A stretch of DNA of 64,000 nucleotides from Agarophyton chilense (lineage: Eukaryota > Rhodophyta > Florideophyceae > Gracilariales > Gracilariaceae): positions 868,001 to 932,000 of the forward strand of contig JARGXX010000111.1 in assembly GCA_030374765.1 (NCBI GenBank). The letters run 5' to 3'. Under the pieces are notes generated by a model. It was given only the letters and a program-made list of their open reading frames with translations. It had not been told where the DNA came from and did no database searches. Below, in pieces: positions 49,219-58,968 of this stretch. Each line of letters opens with the position of its first letter. Position 1 is the stretch's first letter. A program made the translations under genes and the position numbers.

Positions 49219-49818
49219 CTTGGAACGCTCAAGTTCCCTTGAGGGTGTTTACGTAGGGTCTAGACACACCCCTGTGGGTTCTTTTCCGTGTTGCAAGCGG
49301 GTCTCAGCACTTCGTCCAAACGGCGCCAAGAGGCCTGTGGGCTACGTTGTAACTTCCGTCTACGGAGTCAAAACGGCCCACTTTTGAATTTTTCTTTAAG
49401 CTGAGATCTTCCCGATAACAACGGTGTTCTTAGATTCCGTGACGGTTGAGAAACCGCGACGCGGTAGCGTCTCCAATCTCAGGGGGGTAAGACTTCAACG
49501 TCAACCCGAGCTACGGGGACGAAGGTTGCTCTGGTGCAACGCGACGTGCGACGGAGGCGGTTTGCGCGACGGTTGGTCGTCAGAGCCTTTTGATTGGCTC
49601 CGTGAGGCGAGTTGCGCGACAGTTGGTCGTCAGAGCCTTTTGATTGGCTCGGTGCCATTCGACGTGGGCCACATAAATGCGCGGGCGCCGGTTGCCACTC
49701 CGCAAGCGGATATGAGGTGGCGCTTTAGGCACGTGCTAGCACTATCCTGAGCTGTCCCCGACGGGTCTCACTCGTTTCTTTCCCATTCCTGAGGGTTCCA
49801 GTGTCTCCATAGGAGTTC
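49219..49818 (-). other. Element 4 spacer between pol and chromodomain
   Basis: It contains a direct repeat of 29 bp (GTTGGTCGTCAGAGCCTTTT followed by GATTGGCTC) at about 49,572-49,600 and 49,622-49,650. Each ends in a reverse CCAAT box. An exact copy of a 28-29 bp piece of the antisense ORF (starting GGCGCCGGTTGCC) lies at about 49,684-49,712. No coding signal of its own recognised. Confidence 0.6.
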
Positions 49819-52800
49819 CTATTCCCATTCCATAACGGAGAGCCAAATTTGGTCAACCTCGTCGTCGAGATCTTCCCCGTGCGGATCCGCAGACACAGCT
49901 CGTTCCCGAGAAAGCGGGGTTTGAGTGTGCGACACCTCAATGTCTCTTCCGCGGCGGCGGGTGATCGTCGGCTCTATAGGCGTTCCGGGTGCGGAGTTCT
50001 CCACACGAATCTCCCTAGGCGAGTTTTCGTCATCTTTTCTGACGTCGTGCTCGGCTGGGTCGGCGGTGATCTCGCTACCCATACGCTGGGGTTGTGACTT
50101 CTCTGTCGCCGGCTCGGTCGGGCTCGCCGTCTCACTGTGAGAACTAGATTCCCTGTTAAAGCGACTGGCTGACGCCGAAACATCGTCCTGCGAAGGAACT
50201 AAGTCCTCCTCCCCCTCCTTAGGCGGAGAGCCAGGAGGCTTGATTACCTCCGGTGGGGGAGTAGCTCTGTAAGAGTTCGTTGACTGGGCCCTTGAGGGAG
50301 CGGGCCCAGGTTCGGGAGTATCCGAAGTTTCCGGTAGGTCGGTTAAACCACGTTCCGGGTGCGGAATTATAACGGGGCGGGTGTTCGAATCTCCGCCTGA
50401 CGGGTTAACTTCCGTTGAATCATCCCCTGTGGAGGGCGTTGGTGCCGACACCACTTCCACATTTGGGTTGGGCGCTCGTGTGATGCGGTCCCTGGAGATC
50501 CGTTCGTGGCGGTTAGCGATATCCAATACCACCGTGTCCGGGTCTACAGAAACCACCCGATAGGGTCCGTCCACAATTGGCGAAAGCTTGTGCCTACGTT
50601 CCTTTTCAGGATTGTAGTATTCCTTTCGAAGGAAGACGAAGTCGTCGGGCTCCACCTGAGGTAGAGGTTTACGAACCCGATTGTCAAAGTCCTTCTTGTA
50701 GGCGCGTTGAGCTTTGTCTATTGCTTTCCGGGCTATCGGCACCATCTTCGTAAGCCACTCCTTCCAGGCTTCTCGGTACAATCCCAGTGACGGGTACGTC
50801 GACAGCGTCGTTTGAGCCTCGATGGCGACCGGCGGCGGTGTCCTCGACAGTACCAGTTCGAATGGAGATAAAGATGTAACCCGATGTACCTGGGTGTTGT
50901 ATGCATATGTGATAGCGTCTGTGTACAAGTCCCAATTTTTGGGGTGATCCGCAACATACGATCTTAAAGCGTTGAGTATCGTGCGGTTAAACCTCTCCAC
51001 CTGGCCATTCCCCTGAGGGTGATACGTAGTAACAAATAAATTCCTTACATCAAGGATTCGACATACATCCTGAAAGAACTTTGATGCGAATTGCCCTCCG
51101 TTGTCGGATAACAACTGCACCGGCGGTCCATATACGAACACCCAATGGGTCACATACGCTTGCGCGACGGTAGCGGTGGTGATCCGCTTCAGCCGCACAG
51201 TTCTCGTTGGCTTACAGAATCTGTCAGAAATGACAAGCAGATACCGATGACCTCGGGGCGTCCTGATAAACTCCCCTAGGATTTCTATGGCCACGAATTC
51301 GAGTGGAGCCCGTGCCGGGAACAGCGTCAACTTCTTAGAGTGCTTCCGAAGTTTGACGTCATTCTTGGCGCAATTGGCGCAGGCCCGTCTGACGGCGTAG
51401 CAATCGAATGCCATTGCCGGCCAGTAAACGTCCCTTCTCAACGTGAGGTACAGTTTTCTTCCCCCGGGGTGGGCGCCAACCTTCACATAGTGAGTGAGGT
51501 GTAATACCCTCTGTTGTAGGGTGTGCGGCACCACTATCCTCGGGCGAGGTCCAACGGTCCTGATTAGGTAACCCTGATCGTCGTCCTCGAAAGGTAACTG
51601 AAATCTTCCGTTGAGGCGAGCCCGAATCCGTGTACAGAATGGGTCGAGCTGTTGCTCGCGTATCATCTCCTCTGGAGAGATAGGTATAAAAGAGCCGGTC
51701 GGCGAATCCAGACTCTCGTTGACGAGTATATCGTCACAAACATCATCCGTCAGCGGTTGAGCTCCTCCCTCGAGGTCCGATACCATAAAGCATGGGATGT
51801 CATCGTCCTCGTAGGGTTCCGTTTCCGCAGTTGTTCCCAAGCGGGATAGTGCATCAGCCTGACTGTTCAGCTTCCCTTCCTTGTACAGGATCTCGAAGTC
51901 GAATTCCAACAGTCGGAGACGCCAGCGCATAAGGCGGCCCAAGGCTTCGGAGATCTCCAGGAGCCAACGCAAGCATGCGTGGTCCGTATGGACTTTGAAA
52001 CGAGTACCCATCAGATAGGGGCGAAGTGTAGCTAAGGCCCACACAACGGCTAAACATTCTTTCTCGGAGACCGAGTAGTTCCTTTCATGGACATTCAGGG
52101 AACGTGACCAGTACCCAATAGGGTGACGTTCACCATCCTCAGAGGATTGGAACAGTGCACACCCTACTTGGTTTGCACTAGCATCGGTGTCCACTTCGTA
52201 AGGGAGCCCAGGATTGGGTAGAGCCAAGATTGGCGGTGATGTTACGGCATTCACCAGTGCCGTGAAGGCAGACGCTTCCGCGTCGCCAAAAGATTCCAGT
52301 TCAACTGGTTGTCCCTTCGTCAGGAGCCTGTTGAGGGGGGTGGCAATATCCGCAAAGTTCGGGACGAATCGGCGATACACGTTACACAGACATAAGAAGG
52401 ATCGCAACTCCGTTTGAGTTTTCGGGTGTTTTGCTTCTTTCAAGGATTTCACTCGTACTTCATCGATTGAAAGCTGTCCGGGACGGATGATATGACCCAG
52501 ATATTTAACCGAATCGGTGAAAAACTCGCACTTCTTGAGTTTCAAGGTGATTCCCGCGTCGCGGAGTATCTTCATTACGTCCCTGACGTATTCGAGGTGA
52601 TCATCCAGGTTGTTGGAGAAGACAATAATGTCGTCTAAATACACTAGACACGTCCTCCACTTGAAGGGAGCCAACAGAATGTCTATCGCCCGTTGAAACG
52701 TTGCGGGGGTATTTGTCAACACAAAAGGCATCCTCCGGAATCGGAAAAGTCCTTGATGACACACGAAGGCCGTTTTGTCTCGATCTTCCTCCCTAATAGG

Positions 52801-54351
52801 GACTTGCCAGTAGCCCGAATTGGCGTCGAGGGTAGAGAAAACAGTAGCGCTCCCAAGGGAGTCGATGTATTCGTCCATCCGAGGGATCGGATACACATCC
52901 TTAATGGTTACCTCGTTCAGGCGTCTGTAATCGATGCAGAAACGCCACGATCCATCCGGTTTCGGAACTAACACCACTGGTGAGGCCCAAGGGGACTGGG
53001 CAGGTTCAATTACGCCCGCTTTAAGCATCTTCTCCACCTGAGATTTCTCCTCTTCCCGAGCTTTCGGTCCAGCCCTGTAAGGGTGTTGGGCAATAGGCCG
53101 AGTGTTCGGTAACAAGTCGATGCGGTGTTCTGTAATCCCAATAGTTCCAAGGGAACCATCCCACATGGGGGTAAATTCACGAAGCATGTGCCTCAGCTTC
53201 TCCCGATGAGATGCGGGTACATGGTTGAGATCCCATTTCTCCAATTCCTGAAAAGGATCCGTCTGGTCTGCTCCTGTGATAGGGGCCGTAACCTCCTGAG
53301 GTTTAAAGTGTTCAGCGTGTGGAGCTGCAGTCGTATGCTCACCGTCTTCCGCGATTTCGGCAGTGTCCTCCCCCTCCTTAGGGTCCGCCACACCAAGGAC
53401 CTCTGCGATAGAGATCTTTGTAGGTACGACCGCATGCGGGTGTGGAAGAACAGAACCCAGGATCTGGTGTTTGACCAAATGCTGCGTTGTCTTTCCAAAG
53501 TTGGCTACCAAAACCTTGAAAGGTTTATCCGGTTCCACGGAGACAACCCCATTCGCAAGGGCTAGTTGACGCCGCGTATACAGAGACGGGTTCGGTTGTA
53601 CCACATGCACACCAATTTGCTTGGCAACAACTGTGACCCAAACCTGGGTTTCTGGCGGGATAGCCACTGACTTCGCAACTTTTACCCGTGTAGACACCGG
53701 GTCCTTCTTCACAGATTTCTGCGCGACGGGGAGAGGGACGCGTGTTCGCGCTGCTCCCTGTAAGGGTTTACGAACGATTGGGATCGTAGACCCGTCTTCG
53801 AGTTCCACAGTTCTATTCAGAGGACGGATGGCTTCCACAAAGCGGTCGCAAAAGTCACAACCCAGTATGACTGGTGCTGCAAGTGACTTGCATACAATAA
53901 ACTCCAGTTGAACGAGATAGGAGCCTAACCTCACCATGAGGGAAATTGTACCCAATGTCCGTAGTAGGTTGTTGTTCGCATCGGCGATATCCAAACGTGG
54001 ACCGGTACAAACTTGAACCCGGAGCAGCGGGGGTAGCAATTCAACATGAATTAAGTTAGGAGCGGCTCCTGTATCCAGGACAGATATTTGACGAACCATA
54101 AACTGGTTGGACAGGCCGAAGTCGGCGAATAATTTATAATTCCGCTTGGCCATTACCATAACTCGATCCGGAATACGGAGATTACGGGACCGTATCCACG
54201 GGCGACGGAGGACACTAAAGTATCCCGAGTTAACGTCGGTGTCAGCCGTTTTCCTTGAAAGGATAGTCCCAGCTGGGGAGCGAAGCTGGAGCGCCTCGGG
54301 CGTCTTCAACTCCGGCTTAGAAGACGCCCCTCCCGCAGGGGAGACTCCCAA
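49819..54351 (-). CDS. pol: Element 4 Pol (protease, RT, RNase H, integrase)
   Basis: A 1,510-codon uninterrupted frame, a usual length for a Ty3/gypsy Pol. Aspartic protease DTGA is at residue about 93. RT covers roughly residues 430-640, with VLVPKPDGSWRFCIDYRRLN and LVYLDDIIVFS. RNase H is at about 720-840 (YEVDTDASANQVGCALFQ, HTDHACLRWLL). The integrase zinc-binding part is at about 960-1,020 (LTHYVKVGAHPGGRKLYLTL, CANCAKND), with the catalytic core after it (LSDNGGQF, YHPQGNGQVERFNRTI). A DGPYRVVSVDPDTVVLD module and a long Pro/Thr/Ser-rich disordered tail end the protein. The frame begins just past the gag stop, in the -1 frame relative to gag, as expected for an element that makes Gag-Pol by ribosomal frameshifting. 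The first codon in the open frame is not an ATG. Confidence 0.93.
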   Translation of the reverse strand: MGVSPAGGASSKPELKTPEALQLRSPAGTILSRKTADTDVNSGYFSVLRRPWIRSRNLRIPDRVMVMAKRNYKLFADFGLSNQFMVRQISVLDTGAAPNLIHVELLPPLLRVQVCTGPRLDIADANNNLLRTLGTISLMVRLGSYLVQLEFIVCKSLAAPVILGCDFCDRFVEAIRPLNRTVELEDGSTIPIVRKPLQGAARTRVPLPVAQKSVKKDPVSTRVKVAKSVAIPPETQVWVTVVAKQIGVHVVQPNPSLYTRRQLALANGVVSVEPDKPFKVLVANFGKTTQHLVKHQILGSVLPHPHAVVPTKISIAEVLGVADPKEGEDTAEIAEDGEHTTAAPHAEHFKPQEVTAPITGADQTDPFQELEKWDLNHVPASHREKLRHMLREFTPMWDGSLGTIGITEHRIDLLPNTRPIAQHPYRAGPKAREEEKSQVEKMLKAGVIEPAQSPWASPVVLVPKPDGSWRFCIDYRRLNEVTIKDVYPIPRMDEYIDSLGSATVFSTLDANSGYWQVPIREEDRDKTAFVCHQGLFRFRRMPFVLTNTPATFQRAIDILLAPFKWRTCLVYLDDIIVFSNNLDDHLEYVRDVMKILRDAGITLKLKKCEFFTDSVKYLGHIIRPGQLSIDEVRVKSLKEAKHPKTQTELRSFLCLCNVYRRFVPNFADIATPLNRLLTKGQPVELESFGDAEASAFTALVNAVTSPPILALPNPGLPYEVDTDASANQVGCALFQSSEDGERHPIGYWSRSLNVHERNYSVSEKECLAVVWALATLRPYLMGTRFKVHTDHACLRWLLEISEALGRLMRWRLRLLEFDFEILYKEGKLNSQADALSRLGTTAETEPYEDDDIPCFMVSDLEGGAQPLTDDVCDDILVNESLDSPTGSFIPISPEEMIREQQLDPFCTRIRARLNGRFQLPFEDDDQGYLIRTVGPRPRIVVPHTLQQRVLHLTHYVKVGAHPGGRKLYLTLRRDVYWPAMAFDCYAVRRACANCAKNDVKLRKHSKKLTLFPARAPLEFVAIEILGEFIRTPRGHRYLLVISDRFCKPTRTVRLKRITTATVAQAYVTHWVFVYGPPVQLLSDNGGQFASKFFQDVCRILDVRNLFVTTYHPQGNGQVERFNRTILNALRSYVADHPKNWDLYTDAITYAYNTQVHRVTSLSPFELVLSRTPPPVAIEAQTTLSTYPSLGLYREAWKEWLTKMVPIARKAIDKAQRAYKKDFDNRVRKPLPQVEPDDFVFLRKEYYNPEKERRHKLSPIVDGPYRVVSVDPDTVVLDIANRHERISRDRITRAPNPNVEVVSAPTPSTGDDSTEVNPSGGDSNTRPVIIPHPERGLTDLPETSDTPEPGPAPSRAQSTNSYRATPPPEVIKPPGSPPKEGEEDLVPSQDDVSASASRFNRESSSHSETASPTEPATEKSQPQRMGSEITADPAEHDVRKDDENSPREIRVENSAPGTPIEPTITRRRGRDIEVSHTQTPLSRERAVSADPHGEDLDDEVDQIWLSVMEWE

Positions 54352-54353
54352 GT

Positions 54354-56384
54354 TTAGTTTTTCGAAGCGGACCCCACCGAATTCGGTGCAGCTGCCTCGA
54401 AGGGGACTGGTTGTTCCCCGTTCGCGGGTACAAGTTCTGTATCCCTGTCAGAAAGGTGAGCTCGGAGTATCCTTTGTTCCTCATAGGACCTACTCGGGAC
54501 TCGAGCTTTCTCCTCAGGGGTCAGAGCCTCGTACTGAGCGATTATTCGTGAACCCTCCCGCAGGGGAAATGTGCAGTCTGGTGCTTTGTGACCATGGAGG
54601 TAACACAAATAGCAAATCAGCTCTGCCGGGTTCGGTTGTGGACGTGAATCCACGCGACGTGGTGCTGTATCCCTCCATCCGGCGCGAGAGAACCGAGCAG
54701 CGGTATTCGCAAAAGGTAGCGATGCAGCTGGCACCCTCCGTCCTTGGGTATAGAGCGCAGGGTCTTCATCCGTAGTCGGAGCGGATGTCGACGGCAACTC
54801 AGACGTACCCATAGATTCGGGGTTACTGCCCATGGAGTGAATGTTATCATTGACCCCCACAGGGGCAGAGCCTCCTGCAAGTGACAAGGACGAGTTACCT
54901 CCATCGGCGAGGAGTGCACGTGTCGGCCGACTCTTTCGGTTCTGCCGGGCACGGAGAGTATCCCCCTCAGCCTGGGCGTACTGAACCAGTTCCAAGTAGG
55001 TCAGCTTGCGCTTCTCTTCCCGATGTCGGGCAACCAATGCCCTTATCGAGGGGTCCAAACCATCCACAAACATGGAGCATCTCTCGTAGGCGGGGAATAC
55101 ATTCCCGCATCGGTGAAACGCTTTATTCAAGCGAGTTGAATACACCGTTTCGGTTTCCATCGGCTTCTGCCGCGTATCCCTTAATGCAAGGATTGCTTCC
55201 TGAATCGCATTTCCAGTAGCGTATGACCTCAAGAGGTACTGCATCGCTTCAGGCCAGCAATTGAATCCCCCTTCCGAGGCTCGGGATGATCCACGGACGG
55301 AGTTGAACTGGTCTTCAGCCATCCCCTTTAAGAAATAGGGTAATGCAAGATACGCTTGCGCTTCACTCATACCGAGGATGTCAGCCTCCTGGACGAACCT
55401 CGCAAGGAAATCGAGCACCAGAATTGGGTCTGTTCCTGTGAACTCCCTCTTCTGTAGGGTGATGCTCAGCCTTTTGATGTAGTCCTTGACCTTACCCGTT
55501 CCGCGGGATGTTCGATCTCCCGAAGGGTTATCCAACCGGTAATAGCGGTACGATAGCAGCTTCCGATAGAGAAAATTCGTCGGCTTCAGCTCTCTTAATC
55601 CAAGGTGTTTCCTACCCTTCTTTCGGGTACGTATTGCCCCTTGAGAGGTGTAAGTAGCCTTCGACCGAGTCGCCCGGGATGACCGGCGTTCATCTTCACT
55701 ATCCGAAGATTCGGAGGACGAACTCGATGGCGAGCGATTGGGATCGGAATCCGATAAATCCTCTTTGAGGTGAACGCTCTTCTTTGACTTGCGGCGGTCC
55801 CGTTTAGCGGAGCGGTGTTCTTCGTCTTCCGAAACGTCGGGTTTATCCTTCGAGGCTTCTGTGTCTCCGTCCATACGGATAATGGCCTCGAGGGTGCCCA
55901 GCCGAGCTCGGAAGCGTTCTGCTTGCACGAGGTGTTCCTCCACGAGGCTCCGGTACTCCTGGATAAAGACCCCAGGGGTACCAAAGCTTTCCAAAAGGGA
56001 GTTCACATCCCTCCTCAGGGTACAAAGGTCATCGGCGACTCCCCGCACCTGGGCGTCCTCCACCTTGAGGCGGAGGGTAGTAACCTCCTGAAGGAGCTCG
56101 ATGTGAGCCGCGTTGGCGATATCGATTCGAGTCTCCAGGCGCTGTAATTCAGGGTCGGCCCGACTTCGGGGTGCTGCTGAGGGGGTCTCCACCACTGGAG
56201 CTGGGCTCACAGCCACGACCTCTCGAGGACCTGAAACCACTGAGGGTGCTCTCCGAGTGTCCGGATCGATACCGGAATCGTTCCGACCTTCGGGAATAGA
56301 GCTCCTCGACCTAGGCGGGGCCGGGGGCACTGAATCCGCTTGACGGTTTGATCCAGTCCTGGAACCACGGGTAGGCGGGGTCAT
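54354..56384 (-). CDS. gag: Element 4 Gag
   Basis: A 676-codon frame from ATG 56,384. It has a Pro/Ser/Arg-rich N-terminus, a coiled-coil-like segment at about residues 90-170 (LQRLETRIDIANAAHIELLQ) and an acidic/serine tract (DLSDSDPNRSPSSSSSESSD). A basic stretch is followed by a capsid-like helical domain at about 280-460 (ILVLDFLARFVQEADILGMS, WPEAMQYLLRSYATGNAI, MFVDGLDPSIRALVARHREE). A CCHC zinc knuckle CYLCYLHGHKAPDC is near residue 600. It forms the virus-like particle and binds RNA. The zinc knuckle and adjacency to pol make the call firm. The N-terminal coiled coil and acidic tract are shared with element 2. Confidence 0.92.
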   Translation of the reverse strand: MTPPTRGSRTGSNRQADSVPPAPPRSRSSIPEGRNDSGIDPDTRRAPSVVSGPREVVAVSPAPVVETPSAAPRSRADPELQRLETRIDIANAAHIELLQEVTTLRLKVEDAQVRGVADDLCTLRRDVNSLLESFGTPGVFIQEYRSLVEEHLVQAERFRARLGTLEAIIRMDGDTEASKDKPDVSEDEEHRSAKRDRRKSKKSVHLKEDLSDSDPNRSPSSSSSESSDSEDERRSSRATRSKATYTSQGAIRTRKKGRKHLGLRELKPTNFLYRKLLSYRYYRLDNPSGDRTSRGTGKVKDYIKRLSITLQKREFTGTDPILVLDFLARFVQEADILGMSEAQAYLALPYFLKGMAEDQFNSVRGSSRASEGGFNCWPEAMQYLLRSYATGNAIQEAILALRDTRQKPMETETVYSTRLNKAFHRCGNVFPAYERCSMFVDGLDPSIRALVARHREEKRKLTYLELVQYAQAEGDTLRARQNRKSRPTRALLADGGNSSLSLAGGSAPVGVNDNIHSMGSNPESMGTSELPSTSAPTTDEDPALYTQGRRVPAASLPFANTAARFSRAGWRDTAPRRVDSRPQPNPAELICYLCYLHGHKAPDCTFPLREGSRIIAQYEALTPEEKARVPSRSYEEQRILRAHLSDRDTELVPANGEQPVPFEAAAPNSVGSASKN

Positions 56385-56593
56385 GCTGCAGACAAGACAC
56401 CGACGATTCGGGGTAACGATGAAATTCGATCACGAGATTCCCGGAGAACGGATGACGTAACACAAAACAAAAATAAAAACCAATTCCACCCTTTCCAAAG
56501 GGAACCATTACAACAAATCTTCACGACGGTGCTTCCTCTTCCAAGAGATATTCCAACACGTGGATGACCAACCCAAAAGTCCGAGAACGGCTT

Positions 56594-56609
56594 CTAAGTC
56601 GGGAGACCA
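56594..56609 (-). other. Element 4 primer-binding site
   Basis: On the element's strand TGGTCTCCCGACTTAG lies two bases after the 5' LTR. It is identical to the element 2 site except for one base, and the AG spacer is the same. The implied tRNA 3' end with C1-G72 suggests tRNA-Tyr (inference). Confidence 0.7.
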
Positions 56610-56611
56610 CT

Positions 56612-57525
56612 TGTGGAGCAAATCCCGGCGACGGGAAGTGCTCTCAAGGTGTTCGAAGCCTTGCTCCCTGGGGGAGGCAGACTCAGAGACAGAGCCCTCC
56701 GTTCCACCCGTAGTGTGGGGTGTAACTCCCACGGGGGATTCCGGCAGTACCGACGGAGGTGAGGGGTAGAAACCGTTGGATCGGGAATGGGTATGGGTAT
56801 CCCAAAGAATGGGGGAAAATCCGGCGAAGAGGAAAAACGGGGCGAGGGTCGGGCACTAACAGGCACCGGACCCGAGAACCAGAAAAGGGGCGAAACAACA
56901 AAAGAAACCCAATACAGGGGCGAAAACCTGTCCTCGAAAGGAAACACAAAAAGCACGCAACAAGTAAGCAGAACCCCCACGGGGTATCGTGCACGCAGGT
57001 CGTCTGAGCGGTCCCAAGGGGGTGGTTGCACGGAACCCAAACGTGGGCACTCTCCAAGTGGAGTCGTTTCCCTACGCAGGCGTTGCTAACCAGAGCCCGT
57101 TCCGGGTTGTAAGGCCGAAACGATGGCGACGAAGAACCTCTAAAGGTATCGAAGACCAACCTTGGTTGTCATTCACTCTGAGCTTCGGACTGTCAGATCT
57201 CGTCTCCCTAAGTAGGGCCCACTAACTAAACTCTACAGTAGTGCACACCTGCTCAGGGCCATACACGTGGAGATCCCACTGCCAGGGCCCAAAAATCCAA
57301 CGTTCTACAAATATCCGAAAATCGGTGCCAAAATTAAGCCACGTGTATCACGGGGCCAATCCAACCATGGGCCATCCGAATTTTCCCTTATAGGCGAAAT
57401 ATAACCAGAAAACAGTGCCACCTCAGCACACCTTAGAGGGGATCATAATCATAACCCTCGGAGGGTTCAATCCTCATTCTATGAGTTGCATCTTCAAGTA
57501 TCCCCTGACTGGACGTTGCTCTACA
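56612..57525 (-). repeat. Element 4, 5' LTR
   Basis: This 914-bp copy of 46,705-47,618 is about 98% identical. It is followed on the plus strand by CTCAG. Confidence 0.93.
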
Positions 57526-58450
57526 CTCAGAGGATTGCCGTCAGATTCTGCCTGTAGTTCTCCGTGGGTCCAGAGCGCAGATTGTCAATGCTTGCATCAA
57601 ATCCTCTAGCCTTTTCTCTCATTTTATCACGATTCATCTTACTCAAAACATGTAACTGACCACACTTCATAATGACCCTTCAGCTACCGAGCAGGCCTTG
57701 CAGTTCCCCGCATACCTCCTTCAAGTAGGAGAAGGTAGGATTCCTGAGACCGTATCACGTGACCTTATTCCTCTCCCGTCCATTATTCAGTACCATCCTT
57801 GCTACCGAACCATGTGCTTTGCTGTATTCGAAGGAATCGCAGACAAATACATGAATCTGTCTTGGATTACTACTACAGTAATTCTGACGACCAAAAACAA
57901 TCGCCTACCGGAGTTGAACGACTTTGTTGGGCATATGATTCCCGGACCCTTTCGAACATATCTCAGCGCTGATAAAGTGGAAGATGAAGACCAAAACGCG
58001 TTGCAGTACGCCGTGGAGATGTTGAATACGCTCACGGCGGGTGCTGCACTTCCTGACCATTATCTCAAACTGAAGAAAGGATTCATGGTTATGTTGCTGC
58101 GAAACTTGGACCCTTTCAAAGGACAAATGAATGATGCCAGATACTTAGCCGAGCGAATGACAAGCAGTCTACTCTTCTTACAGTTAGCTACGGGTGCACA
58201 CAAAGGACAGCGTCTCTGCTTGCCGAGAATGCCTTGCCGGCCTGGAGACGACACTTTCCCGGTTCATGGCTTCACTCGAACGCAATTTCCGGTAAGAAGT
58301 TGCTTTTCATTGACTACCAATAAAGCACAGGGGCAATCTTTCGGGGGTAAAATTGGATTAGACCTTCAAGAGAGCTGTTTTTCCCACGGTCAGCTCTATG
58401 TAGCTCTCTCACGTACTACAAACCCTTCCAATGTCATAGTATGTGTCTGA
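57526..58450 (+). pseudogene. Helitron A PIF1-type helicase, C-terminal part
   Basis: This continues the helicase interrupted at 46,704. DCRQILPVVLRGSRAQIVNA (57,533-57,592) is the conserved GDFRQ.LPVV segment. The 250-codon frame 57,698-58,450 then carries ILTTKNNRLPELND, LPDHYLKLKKGFMVMLLRNL and the terminal motifs LTTNKAQGQSFGGKIGLDL and SHGQLYVALSRTTNP, typical of the end of Helitron helicases. A frame change separates the two blocks. The stop at 58,448-58,450 is where Helitron helicases usually end. Confidence 0.9.
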
Positions 58451-58710
58451 AAGAGCGATAGAAACACACAGAATGTAGTTTTTCCAGAAGTGCTTTTGTG
58501 AAAGGTTTTTGCATGATTTAAACTATAGAGCAAATTCCTTTTTTTTTGCATTTTTTTTAAACCTCTTTAAATCTTATGCACTAGCCCAACTCAAAAATGT
58601 TGCTTTAAAAAGCCAGCCCTGAACAACAATCGATACGAACTACTGTCAAAGCTTATTCTTTACCTATTTAAACTCTTGAACACGTACGAAGCACGCTACA
58701 GAGTCACTTG
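58451..58710 (+). other. Helitron A 3' untranslated end
   Basis: AT-rich 3' tail ending in a degenerate hairpin and CTTG where a CTRR terminus is expected. It is homologous, base for base in its last ~35 bp, to the end of Helitron B (GAAGCACGCTAC(A/G)GAG). Confidence 0.75.
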
Positions 58711-58736
58711 TCTCTCTCTCTAACAACTAAAGCACG

Positions 58737-58782
58737 TGTTTGTGGGTGTGTGTGTGTGTGTGTGTGTGTATGTCTGTGTGTC
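58737..58782 (+). repeat. (TG)n microsatellite
   Basis: A nearly pure TG run of about 45 bp close to the 5' end of Helitron B. Confidence 0.9.
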
Positions 58783-58824
58783 GCTGCGTGTGATACGAAT
58801 GGCCCATTTGGCGGCGGAACAAAA

Positions 58825-58965
58825 GTGCCACGGCATCGGATTGGTCAACGGCGACACACGTGTAACAGTTGACCAATAGCGTGCCGTGGCACTAGGCTGG
58901 GCGGAAGAAAAGTGCTGAGGGTGACACGTGTGTAACATTAGACCAATCGCGTGCCGTTGCACTCC
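58825..58965. promoter_or_regulatory. Inverted repeat with CCAAT boxes in the 5' region of Helitron B
   Basis: GTGCCACGG..ATTGGTCAAC at 58,825-58,849 and its inverse at 58,868-58,892 pair at 21 of 25 positions around an 18-bp spacer containing ACACGTGT. A related half-unit with GACCAAT follows at about 58,942-58,965. Three CCAAT boxes and two ACACGTGT-like palindromes near the element's start look like promoter elements for the transposon gene. The promoter role is inferred, not seen. Confidence 0.5.
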
Positions 58966-58968
58966 TTG

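Larger units (their letters stand above)
46705..57525 (-). mobile_element. Element 4: Ty3/gypsy chromovirus, minus strand, looks whole, nested in Helitron A
   Basis: The two 914-bp LTRs differ at about 19 sites by my count (about 98% identity). It has near-perfect terminal inverted repeats (TGTAGAGCAA..TTGCTCTACA) and a perfect 5-bp target duplication CTCAG (46,700-46,704 and 57,526-57,530). Gag and Pol are long and uninterrupted. Right to left it runs 5' LTR, primer-binding site, gag, pol, chromodomain, CT-rich tract, antisense open region, polypurine tract and 3' LTR. It is the youngest insertion in the window. At most a few breaks occur, outside gag and pol. Confidence 0.95.
43656..58710 (+). 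mobile_element. Helitron A: autonomous-type, degenerate, 5' end missing, interrupted by element 4
   Basis: A Rep (HUH, Y-x3-Y) domain followed by a PIF1-type helicase on the plus strand defines a Helitron. The coding part starts at about 43,656 with no 5' leader and no TC terminus visible, so the left end is lost or lies elsewhere. The helicase is cut at 46,704 by element 4 and resumes at 57,526. The 3' end is at about 58,710: a degenerate hairpin ACGTAC-GAA-GCACGC at 58,682-58,696, then GCTACAGAGTCACTTG. Helitron B starts immediately after it. The reading frame changes at least five times before the insertion, so the element is dead. Confidence 0.88.
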
